Origin: Heterobasidion occidentale
Taxonomy: Eukaryota > Basidiomycota > Agaricomycetes > Russulales > Bondarzewiaceae
DNA: 64,000 bases
Assembly: GCA_039111635.1 (NCBI GenBank)
Contig: JBCAQO010000005.1
Location: forward strand, 1,736,001-1,800,000
Direction of reading: 5' to 3'
Shown here: positions 23,990-33,127 of the stretch, piece after piece
Position numbering within the stretch: the first letter of the stretch is position 1
Layout of the letters: each line of letters starts with the position of its first letter
Translations under genes and position numbers: made by a program
Notes under the pieces: model-generated
Told to the model about the DNA's origin: nothing
Databases searched by the model: none
Seen by the model: the letters and a program-made list of their open reading frames with translations, nothing else

Positions 23990-26174
23990 TCATAGCACGT
24001 ACGTCTCGGTGCCCTTGTCATATATCGCGCGCGGCGCATACTTCAGCGCAGCGTCCTCCATGCGCACCTTCACGCTCTCGTGGAACTTGGGCTGCGGGGG
24101 CGTGTATCGGCCGCGGCCGAGATGAATGCTGTACGATAAAAACCAGAAGAGTAGCGCGAAACCGGTCAGTCGGCGGTGCGTGGAGACGGGTCAGAAACCG
24201 CACGCACCTCCAGAAGGTGACCCATTTGCCAGCCACGTCCTGATACGAATACTTCGTGGGCAATATCTCGAGGATCCACCACAGCGGCTGCTTCTTCAGC
24301 TCGTCATCCATCGGCTGCACGGCGTCCGAGAGCTCTCTCGTGGCCACCCAGCTGCTGACGGAGTCCGCCCTCTTCACGCCCTTGCCGTTCTGCCCGTTGC
24401 CGCCGTCGCCGCCGTTCTCGACGCTCCCGTTCCCGTTCGCGCTCGCAGGCGAGGCCGCGCCCGGGGCGGGCGACGAGGGCTTCGATGCCTGCTTCTTGAA
24501 CGCCTCCGTGGCCGTCAGCGGGATGTTCCAGCGCGTCAGCGCGGCCTCGTCAAACATGATCCCGCACTGCGCGAGCATCACCTCGCGGACCATCCACCGC
24601 AGGGGGATATCCGCCAGCGCGTACTCTGTCGCATCGGACACCGCACCACCGCCCACATCTAGTAGCCGAAGCACAACAGCCACGAGGGACGAAAAATAAG
24701 CAAGCCTCTCCACGGACACATCTCCAAAGGAAAGGGAGAAACGAGCGCCATCACGCACCGCTGTGACATCCACTGAACCACACCTCGCACACGTCCGTCG
24801 TCCACCCGGGCGAGCGCGTGCCGCTCCCGTTCGATCCAGTCTCGAGGGCGTCGCTGTCGCCGTACCCCATCGCCTCCTCGAACTTGCGGTTCTTCTCCTG
24901 CCAGCTCCGGCGGATTTTCATCCTGAGGGCGGAGAGCACAGGGTGCTGCGATGTGTCGACCGCGGCGAGGCCGCTCGGCGTCATCTCGGGACGGTGATAT
25001 AGATTCGGGCGGAACTTGGCGCGGTGCTAGACGGCGCACACAGGGGATGTCAATCGGATAGAGTCAGTCTCACAGAGATAGTCGGCACTGAATGAGCGAA
25101 CCTCGTCGAGGGAGAGCGCGTGCCTGAATGTCCGGATCGCGTTGTTGGTCGAGACAAAAGGTAGACTCTTCGTCATGACTATCCCGACGCTCGCCACGGT
25201 GTCCCTGCAGCGTCAATCCCCAGGTCAGGTTCCAGAATTCTCTGCGCACACTACGGAAGAACGATATCCCCACCAGACGCCCACGAATTCAATCGGCACG
25301 TCGCGGCAGAACGTGGTCTTGAAGCCCGCAGCGAGAGTCAGGTCGGTCGACTTGCTCGACGCGTAGAGCCTGTACGCGAACGGGACCTGCTCTTCATTGT
25401 CCCGCGGAAGGAGGCCCACCTGTGTGTGCGCGCGCGACCGTTCAGCACCAGTTCACCTGCCATTCCCAAAATAGACTCAAGATCCGCGTCTAGGGGATGT
25501 ACGTACCTTGTAAAGCATCCCAGCAAGCGCGCGGGCGGTATATGCGCCACGAGAGAAGCCTGATCAGATTCAAGGGAGAGCACGTTCGTCAGAGGGGGGG
25601 CAGTCAGGAGATAGAGACGGAACTTGACAATTACCGAACAAGCAGACTTTGTCTCCGGTGTTCCAGTTCTGCATGAGGAACTTGTACCCGTCCATGACGT
25701 GGGCCGGAAGATACCAGGCGACGGCCTCGTCCAGGATCTTTGCGCCCCATTGGAAGAGGGGCGAGACGACGCCCGGCTGGAAGTACGTGCCCACGCCGGC
25801 CTGGATATATGCGCACCGAAAAACGCACGTTGCTCCGTGAGCGGCGGCGCGCTGCCTGCCGAAATGCCTCGCATGGGCGCACCTGGTAATAGCACATCTG
25901 CTGGTCGATGTTGTCTTTCTTGAGCAGCGAGAAGAACTTGACGACGTTCGTGTTCTGCGCGCAGTCACACACGCTGCGTCAGTGCCCCTTCCTGAAATGG
26001 GATACGCGTGGCCGTACGGACATTGGCGTCGTACTCGTTGGATGTGCCGTCGAAGCAGAGCACGAGGGTGCGCGGTGGTCTCATTATGAGGGGTGTTAGC
26101 GGTAGAGTCAAGAAGGGATCAGGGAAAGCGGCGGAAGGACTCGATGGACCGGCGACCGCAGATATGCCCGCCAT
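23990..26174 (-). CDS. DUF2235 alpha/beta-hydrolase-like protein
   Basis: From the ATG at 26174 the protein reads PPRTLVLCFDGTSNEYDAN, the defining start of DUF2235, then NVVKFFSLLKKDN, QAGVGTYFQPG and AKILDEAVAWYLPAHVMDGY. The nucleophile elbow is GFSRGAYTARALAGM, with GFSRG matching G-x-S-x-G. Later blocks are EFVGVWDTVASVG, FRHALSLDEHRAKF, VWFSGCHSDVGGG and LADIPLRWMVREVM. A Gly/Asn/Ser-rich insert then precedes the tail PLWWILEILP, ending TETYVL at 23990. The family is related to bacterial Tle1 phospholipases and is widespread in basidiomycetes. Phospholipase or esterase activity is likely but not shown. No signal peptide is visible. The exon joins checked keep frame. Confidence 0.85.
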
Positions 26175-27524
26175 TTATAGGCTTGCGAGAAACCAAGCGC
26201 ACGGGGATGCAAGGATCGAGGCTGGCACTGGAAAGCTGCGAGGGAGGTCTCGGGCTTCCAATCTCGGACGCACGCACTATCGCGTCGGTGTTTGGATCCG
26301 GAATGGCAATGCGCCTGCCCCGGGCGCGGGGGAGGGGCAGAGTGTGATTGGGTTGCTTGCTAGAGAGAGAGAGAGAGATGGGGAGCTGTGCGATGGAGAG
26401 CGCCGTGGGCGGCACTGGGGTGGGTGATGGAGGTACGACGGTGAATTATGATGGGGATGTGTCGACGGTGCTGCCAGACGAGCTATGCACTGGTGCGTGT
26501 GATGGGGGGGCGACCGGGCGCAAGAACGGACTGAGATATCGCGGCATGGAATGATATATATACCTTGCGCACGGGCTGGACGGTAATATTAGCAGCCGAG
26601 CACACACGACGAGAGAGATCCCCGTTGAGTGCAGCACACTGCGATCTTTAGCCGTGGGGAACAAACATGCTCACCTTCGACGCGCCGGATGGAACGTTCT
26701 CAAGCCCGCCGCATTGGGCCATCGCATCACCCGTCACACCACGTGCCGCCCCATGCAATCACAGGACCCGCTTCCTCTTCCGAGAGGCGCTAAACTGGCG
26801 CCGTTCCTGGCTTTCCGTCCCCTTCCATTCAGGCATTCCAAGCCAGTTCCAAGCCATGCATGTCGCCTGCTGTCGGCGCCCAAATAGACACTAGGCACGG
26901 TGCGGCAGCGCTGTGAATTAATAACCAAGCATGAACGATCGATGGCACCGCCGAGCGAAAACCAAAGACAGAAGCCGACCCACTTGCCTGATGCTCAAAA
27001 ATAGTCTGAACATCCCCAACACTCCACCGACTTCAGATTGGAAGAACAGAACATCACAGACACGGAACAACAGCACACCTCGCAGCGAACACCCGCGATC
27101 ATCAGAAACTCGTTCGTTATCTTTGTATTCGTCGTCGTCATCATGCATTCTCTCTATAACAATACATACATCGCGCTTTCATATCATTTCGCCCCCAGCC
27201 CAGCCCGAGGCGCACGGCAGAGACAACCAAAAGTCGAGACAGAACAACCAGTCGAGGGAGGTCGGGTCGGGTCGGAGCAAGTCGAGGCCTAAGACGGCAC
27301 ACAGGTGGGAAGGTGGAACAGTAAGAGATGGCGGGGCGGGGCGGGGGTTCACTGTCAACAGTTTTAGATGTGTATGTGCGTGGAGATGGGTTGTGTGTAT
27401 GGGGTGATGGGGATGTGTCCGTGCGCGAGCGCCCGCGCGCCTGAGGCAGAGGGTATCAGAAGCGATCACCGAACTCCCCTTGGGGTGTAGGGGACCCGGT
27501 CAGACTGGAGGCAGTCAGCACGGC
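26175..27524. other. Intergenic region with a short GA microsatellite
   Basis: About 1.35 kb holding the DUF2235 promoter and the 3' flank of the MAP kinase kinase. A short (AG)n run lies near 26363-26377. No supported gene. Confidence 0.5.
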
Positions 27525-29298
27525 TCAGAACGTGCTCGCCCACGCCTCGAGGTCGAATGTCGACGTCTTGGCGCTCACTATCCACTCATGTTGCTAACCA
27601 AAAAAAAATGAGAGACGAATGAGAACGTGAATGAACAACAAGGCGCGAAAGTAGTTGAAAAGGCCGTTCCACAGCGCCACCGACAGCACGGTGCTGCAGA
27701 AGCACAGGGCGAGGAAGAGAGAAGACAAGGGGTACGCACCAGCAGATCCTTCGGCGTCTGCCGCATGTCCGGGTCCTTCAGCAGACACCCGTCGACGAAC
27801 GCTTCCGCCACCTTCGGGAAGCGGCCATCAGGGGTCAGCCTCGGCGCCGGCTCATTCACGATATGCTGCAGCAGCTCGAGGATGCTCATCGTCATCCCGC
27901 CGCCCTGCAAGCTCACACCCTTGCTCTTTCGCTTGTTCCGCTTTGCCTCCTTGCTGTCGAGCTCCTTGCGCATCGGCTTGGACTTGCCGCGCGGCGGGGG
28001 CAGCCCGAGCGACATGGGCCGCGAGGGCGAGAGCGTGCCTTCAAAGTCGGACAGGTCGGAATCGTCGTCCGAGGACGAGTCGGAGAACGGGAATCGCCCG
28101 AGCGCAAGCTCGATCAATGAGATCCCGAGCGACCACACGTCCGACTTGACAGTGTACTGCGCGCCCTGTATCCGCTCCGGCTGTGCGCCATAAATAGTCA
28201 ACGTCAGCAAAATGGGAGACAATCACGCGTGAAAGGGAGGGGATAGGGTACGCACACTCATGTACGTCGATGTTCCCACGAATGTGTCCGCGATCGAGTT
28301 GATGAGCTCGCCGGACACGCCAAAATCACAGATCTTGATCTGACCTTTCGAGTTGAAAAGTATGTTCGACGGCTTGATATCTGCACGGGATGGAGATGAG
28401 CTTAATTGATCCAGCAAAACGTCGAGAAACATACCACGATGAATGATACGGTGGACGTCGTACAAGTACGTGAGGCCCTCGAGCACGGCAAGAGCGAGGC
28501 CACCACCTCGACGTCGATGGCGCCGATTTGTTTGTATATGCCGTCGAGCGAGCCCTTGTCCATGAACTCCATGCAGATGCAGATGTTGGGGTCCGAGAGG
28601 AACGCGCCATAGAAGGAGATGATGTACTCGGAGTGGCAGTCATGCATGATCTGCAGCTCGCGCAGGATTTGCTTCCGCACGGACGGCTTAGCGTCAATGA
28701 GCACAATCTGCGTCACCCGATCGCGTGGGCCATTTGGGCGGAAGGGAGCGCAGTTGACAGGACGGACGAGTTAGTTTAGGCGCACATAATGCGATTTAGT
28801 CAGCACCGACAAGAAAGACAAGACAGAACGGGACGGGACGATATGGGGCAAGGCATGATCGCACCTTCTTCGCCATGATGGTATGTGTGGGACGTGCTCG
28901 ACCTTCTTCACGCTGCCGCCGTTGCCCTGGCCGAGCTCGTTCAGATCCTTCAGGTCGTCATCGCGCAGATCGTACTTTGTTTCCGCGTTCATGTCGAGGT
29001 TGGCGAGCGTGTTGGAGAGGGTGGTGTGGTAGGTCGTGCGCTGGGCCGATGCGGGCGCCGACGTGGGGCCGTTCGTGACGGAGAGCAGGCCATTGTCGTC
29101 GGCGCCGCCGTGGGCGGTGGAGGAGTCGTTCTTGGTGGAAGATTTGAGGGCCATGGGAGGGGGGCGCTTCTTGCCCCCCGCTGCGGGTGCCAAGCGCGTG
29201 GGGACGGGTTGGAGCTGGGGCTGGGGCTCCGGCGGGGGTTGCGCGACATCGAGCTGGAGGGCTTTGAAGTTGCGTTTCTTGCGGATGGGGGTAGCCAT
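27525..29298 (-). CDS. MAP kinase kinase, Ste7/Fuz7 type
   Basis: The ATG at 29298 gives [20 protein letters not shown]. The basic cluster plus LQL is a classic MAPK docking site, typical of fungal Ste7/Fuz7 proteins. A Pro/Ala-rich linker follows, then the kinase domain: [15 protein letters not shown] (Gly loop), [33 protein letters not shown], then IIHR with DIKPSNILF in the next exon. The activation loop is [14 protein letters not shown], then [13 protein letters not shown] with the dual Ser/Thr phosphosites of a MEK. A Ser/Asp-rich insert interrupts the C-lobe after LGRFPFSD. The end is LEAWASTF at 27525. It should relay pheromone/filamentation signals from a Ste11-type kinase to a Kss1/Fus3-type MAPK. 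Confidence 0.9.
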
Positions 29299-29682
29299 GG
29301 GGTGCAAGGGGCGCAAAGGGAGATCGACGCGATTTAGCGAGGCAGAAGCGAAGACGCGAGGAGGAGAGGGACGGGGACGATGTGCGTGAGTGAGTGAGTG
29401 GGAGGGAGGGTGGGAGGGATGAGCTTGGGAGAACGAGCGGTTGCTGCGTCGGCGAGCACGGTCGCGGGCGAGCGTCTCATTCGCCACGCTGCCAGTAATA
29501 CCGAGCTTGGTCCTTAGGTAAGCGAGCCTCGACCCTTTGTTCGTCTGCACGAAGCGCACCAATAAGCGGACTCTGTTTCTTGTTCCCCGTCTCTGATGTA
29601 CTTGCAGCCCTCATTATCGCTCCTTTACGCATTCCCCGCTATTCTTGGCCCATGGCGATAAGTATTGTGGGATCCCAGTGCT
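29299..29682. other. Promoter region of the MAP kinase kinase gene
   Basis: About 380 bp of GC-rich upstream sequence, grading into the relic described next. No separate feature was recognised. Confidence 0.45.
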
Positions 29683-29870
29683 CCTTTTCTGCGAGTGGTT
29701 CATTGATGTGACTCAGTCTGCCAACCATCTAATAATTGGGCGCCGAGGCTCCGACTGTCCCAACCTTGTCGTCTGCCGTCTAACTACTGTCAGACGTGCG
29801 CATCAATAGCACTGGACACCACTTGCGACCATCATTTGACGGTGTCATTCCATCTAGCTCGCCCCGCGTT
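29683..29870 (+). pseudogene. Decayed duplicate of the 5' end of the MFS transporter gene
   Basis: This stretch aligns with the promoter and first codons of the transporter gene at about 33008-33230. Shared blocks in the same order include CTGCGAGTGGTT, CAACCTT..TCG followed by TGCCGTCTA, CGTGCGCATCAA (codons for VRIN) and CTAGCTCGCCCC / CCAGCTCGCCCC. The ATG of the intact copy is replaced by unrelated bases, so this copy cannot start. Similarity fades after about 29870. It is in direct orientation to the intact gene, 3.3 kb away, with mobile elements between. Confidence 0.6.
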
Positions 29871-30467
29871 TCTCACCCCAGTGGTCTTCCGCGTCCACGG
29901 GTGCGCACAGGAATGGATTGGAAGCCCCTGTACGAGTCCTGGTTTGATGATCTTGCATCCATTGGGTCACCCCAGAGCGCACGCACCTACCCGCCATCGA
30001 CAGGGGCCTCCTGCAGCTGAGCATAGTGACTTGATCGCGGTGCAAACAACGCCATCATTCTGCAAAGCCAGAAGCGCGAAGCAGCGGGCACGATGATTCT
30101 GTCACGTCTTGTCCTGTCATGCACCATGTCGAGCGCTGCATGGCTCGCACACGCGACCCCTGGGGGTTCGCAGGTGTCCTGAAGACTGCGTCAGGCAAAC
30201 TCTTGTTTTGCGTTTCAACCCTGGTGGATTTGCCTCTGCGTGGAGTCCTTGAAAAGATCGCAATCCAGCAATTCCGGGTTCAGGTCTTTAGGCTCCGTGC
30301 GTACCAGTCATAGCTTCGTTATTTAGACCCCTCTCGTCGAGTCTCACGTCTACAGCTTTGCTTTGTTCGGCACGAATAGTCTGCGTTGTCCTCTGAACGC
30401 GAATGGAGATCCGATCTATCTTGTTCTCTCTGTTTCTGTCTCTGATGAGTGCCAAATGGACTAAATC
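29871..30467. other. Unassigned sequence between the relic and the foldback element
   Basis: About 600 bp with short frames only. It may be the rest of the degraded transporter copy, but I cannot align it by eye. Confidence 0.4.
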
Positions 30468-30638
30468 TATGGCAACCGTGAGTGATCTGCTATGAAAATG
30501 TAAGCAGAAGATCACATTTTGCATACAGGACCCCTGGAACGGTTCTCAGATACTCAATTATATATATCATCGTCTAGTATCCGATACTCGAGGGCAGACT
30601 TGACGAGAGACAATCCAGGGGCAGCAAGCATCAAATTA
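30468..30638 (+). repeat. Left arm of the foldback element
   Basis: 171 bp. Its reverse complement recurs at 31746-31915. Differences between the arms are T/C, G/A, A/G, C/T and G/A plus one gap, so every substitution is a transition. Confidence 0.85.
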
Positions 30639-30735
30639 ACATGTACTTAACCCTCGGTCTCAGGACAAACGCAGACATGGTGGTCCTGGGCAACTGATGG
30701 ATCTTGGACTGCGATCGTGAGTATGTTCAGCTCTT

Positions 30736-31383
30736 TTGCATGCGCTCCTACTACAAGATCGCACCAAGCTCATCCTCTACGCTGTCCCCACCCTCTTAGG
30801 CATCGTCACATTCCTTGTTGGCTGGGCTGGCATCCACCTCAACAATCTCTCCCTTACGACCATCCACACCTTCATCTGCGTTGTCTCTCTCATCAATGCC
30901 ATACCCGGGCTGCCGATGAAGCTACCCAGCACACCCTCGCCTTCCCCCACCGCCCTCGACATACGCCCCCATAGCGAGCTGAGTCGCCGTTTCTCATTCC
31001 TAGAGAGCATGACGACCAACGCGAGCTTGACCGTCGACCAGCGCCGACGCTCGCCGACGCTGAGCTTGCCAAACGCGCTGCCCTCAGGGTCTTGTGAGGC
31101 CGAGAAGACACTGCCGCCGCACCTGCGTGTGCCGATGCCTATGGCGACGCTGGGGACAGACCGCAGCAACCGCCTCTCGTGCATGGAGCCCGGTCTTGGC
31201 CTTGTCCTCGACCTGCTCCCTGTCAAAGTGGTCTCTCCTCCACCGTTCTTGCGCGCACGCACACAGCTGCCCCACCGCCGACGCACGCGCTTTCCGCCAC
31301 TCACACGCACACCCCCCGCACGCACTGGCCCCGCTGCACTCCCCCGCATCCCCAATCCTCCCTTTTGTTCCTCCCCAGCATGA
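30736..31383 (+). pseudogene. Captured fragment of a membrane-protein gene inside the foldback element
   Basis: An open frame starts with DRTKLILYAVPTLLGIVTF and HLNNLSLTTIHTFICVVSL, two hydrophobic segments that look like a real membrane protein. It then turns Ser/Pro-rich (LSRRFSFLESM, RRRSPTLSLPN). It has no obvious proper start or end and stops in low-complexity sequence. I do not recognise the parent gene. The ORF could be translated, but its place between inverted repeats suggests a captured, truncated piece. Confidence 0.45.
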
Positions 31384-31437
31384 CCACGACCAGCCGGAAC
31401 CGCCCCTGCGCGCTCTCTCCCCTCAATCCTCCGCAAC

Positions 31438-31713
31438 ATGCGCAAAACGTTCCCCATCCCGCTCAGCCTCGTCTACATGCACGTCGCCCCGCACGACCTC
31501 TCCGCCCTCATCCGTGTCAGGCGCCGCTTCCGCACCGCCGCCCATAGCGTGCTCTACCTCTCCGCGTGCCCGGACCACACGGTCGACCAGTGCATCACTG
31601 TGCTCGCGTCTGCGCGCAACATCACCGAGCTCATGTACGAGTCTACATGTCTACCGGGTGTTGATCACATCTTTGAGCTCATCCTCGACCGATGTATTAG
31701 CTTATTGGTTTGA
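31438..31713 (+). pseudogene. Captured F-box-like protein fragment
   Basis: The frame reads RKTFPIPLSLVYMHVAPHDL, then LIRVRRRFRTAAHSVLYL. This resembles the N-terminal F-box region of Agaricomycete F-box/LRR-like proteins (I-P-L-x-L-V, then V-R-R-F-R-x-A-A). It continues ILASARNITELMYES-like sequence for under 100 residues and is cut off just before the right arm. The leucine-rich remainder expected of such proteins is missing. Confidence 0.45.
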
Positions 31714-31745
31714 AATTGAGCAATAATAAACGAATGTCTAATCTA

Positions 31746-31915
31746 TAATTTGATGCTTGCTGCCCCTGGATTGTCTCTTGTCAAGTCTGCCCTCGAGTAT
31801 CGGATACTAGACGATGATATATATAATTGAATATCTGAGAACCGTTCAGGGGTCCTGTATGCAAAACGTGATCTTTTGCTTACGTTTTCATAGCAGATCA
31901 CTCACGGTTGCCATA
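31746..31915 (-). repeat. Right arm of the foldback element
   Basis: 170 bp, the inverted partner of 30468-30638. It abuts the TAA that flanks the next element at 31916-31918. Confidence 0.85.
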
Positions 31916-32189
31916 TAAGATAGGCCGCATGCAAACACGACTACATCACGTGGAGTTACTTTCACCGTGACATTGAGTGACCATTGAGTGACCAAAGGTT
32001 GTTAAGTGGTACTTGTCAATGATAAGTCAACCCAGAGAATAGGAGTAACCAAAAGTGCACAATACTTGGTGTAGATACATGGCATATGAGTGATAATTGT
32101 ATTGATACTTTGATAGAGACTCCATGCCTAATGAGCTGCATTTAGATAAAATGGGTCCATTTATACAACCTTGGTATACTCATATCCTA

Positions 32190-32396
32190 CTTAGATATTG
32201 AAGCTTGGGGAGCTAGAGCTGGTAGAATATATGGTGCTAAGACATTGAGAATTAATGAAGCAGTAGCCAATAGTGGCCTTGAAGCAGTTGGCTAATGTCA
32301 AAACAAAAGTGTTGCGGCGCAGGATCGAACCAAGCTGAGATAGCAAGTAGAATAAGCACAAAAATGACCAATTAACCCATCGGCCACGGGAGCTAC
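32190..32396 (-). mobile_element. tRNA-derived SINE-like sequence
   Basis: On the minus strand, a pol III A box-like TGGCCGATGGGTTAATTGG (complement of 32368-32386) is followed about 40 bp later by the B box-like GGTTCGATCC (complement of 32322-32331). This is tRNA spacing. The 5' part reads GGTAGCTCCCGTGGCCGA, tRNA-like but unable to form a good acceptor stem, and a non-tRNA body continues toward 32190. That is the layout of a SINE head rather than a working tRNA. The 3' limit is uncertain. Confidence 0.5.
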
Positions 32397-32496
32397 CTTT
32401 TAGACACCCCAAGCTTGGCTTGACTATTTTGCCTACATTTAACTTATCGCTCTTATTCCATTCCTAGCCTTAGCACCATGAAAAAGAATCAAAACC

Positions 32497-32946
32497 TATC
32501 TTCTCCTTGACCAGGCCCAAAATCAAAAAAGTAGCACGGAGCAAATGTTCATAAAGTTGACACAAAGGGTTGCTTTGTGCCCAAATTCTCAATTGCTTAT
32601 CGGTCAGAGAGGAGATAGCGATTCTCTATGATTGTAATGCCTTCCTCCGCCAAAAGTGACACCTTGGTATCACGTGATGTGGTCGTGTTTGCATGCGGCC
32701 TATCTTAGTCAGAGTGACACTCGAAAACATTCGAAAACTATCTCCTCATTGAGTGAGCCCTAATTCAAAAAAATAGCACCAAGCAAATGTCTGTTAAATC
32801 GATACAAATGATCCCTTGGTGCCCAATTTCTTAATTTCTTCTCGGTGAGAGAGGAGATAGCAATTCTTTGCGAAAGTAACGCCCTTCTCCGCCAAAAGTG
32901 ACACCTCTGTATCATGTGATGTAGTCGCGTTTGCATGCGGCCTATC
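32497..32946. repeat. Direct duplication of the element's right end
   Basis: Two units of 208 bp, 32497-32704 and 32739-32946, share blocks such as GAGAGGAGATAGC, CTCCGCCAAAAGTGACACC and the terminal TTTGCATGCGGCCTATC. The first copy is followed by TTA, the second by TAA. Confidence 0.7.
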
Positions 32947-33127
32947 TAAAATCCACATGTATGTCCGATTACGTCCGATTACGTGGCGATATAGGCGTGA
33001 TGCACCTTTCCTGCGAGTGGTTTACAGAAGTTGACTACAGATGACTCGACCTGCAACTTGCAACTATAAACTTGGAAAAGCGCACCGGGCTTGCATATAA
33101 CAACCTTCTCGATTGCCGTCTATTATT

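Larger units (their letters stand above)
30468..31915. mobile_element. Foldback (long inverted repeat) element carrying gene fragments
   Basis: Two arms of about 170 bp, 30468-30638 and 31746-31915, are reverse complements of each other with five single-base differences and one 1-bp gap (about 96% identity). The left arm begins TATGGCAACCGTGAGTGATC. The 1.1 kb between them contains two unrelated coding-like segments. Just outside the arms, TAAATC precedes the left arm. TAAAATC follows the right arm once the neighbouring nested element is removed, so this may be a target-site duplication. No transposase is present, so the element would be non-autonomous. Confidence 0.75.
31919..32946. mobile_element. 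TIR element flanked by TAA (PIF/Harbinger-like, non-autonomous)
   Basis: 1,028 bp with terminal inverted repeats of about 34 bp that begin GATAGGCCGCATGCAAAC at both ends and differ at two positions. TAA occurs directly outside each end (31916-31918 and 32947-32949), the 3-bp target duplication typical of PIF/Harbinger elements. The right terminus is present twice: the block at about 32497-32704 repeats at about 32739-32946 in the same orientation, with roughly 78% identity by eye. The interior holds a tRNA-like sequence on the minus strand. No transposase frame is visible. Confidence 0.7.

Noticed and set aside
30777..31457. A 226-codon minus-strand frame inside the foldback element
   Set aside because: It is antisense to the membrane-protein-like fragment and rich in Arg/Gly/Val; the plus frame has the hydrophobic segments expected of a real protein.
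32322..32396. Candidate functional tRNA gene on the minus strand
   Set aside because: A and B boxes are present, but the acceptor and anticodon arms do not pair well, so I list it as a SINE-like head instead.
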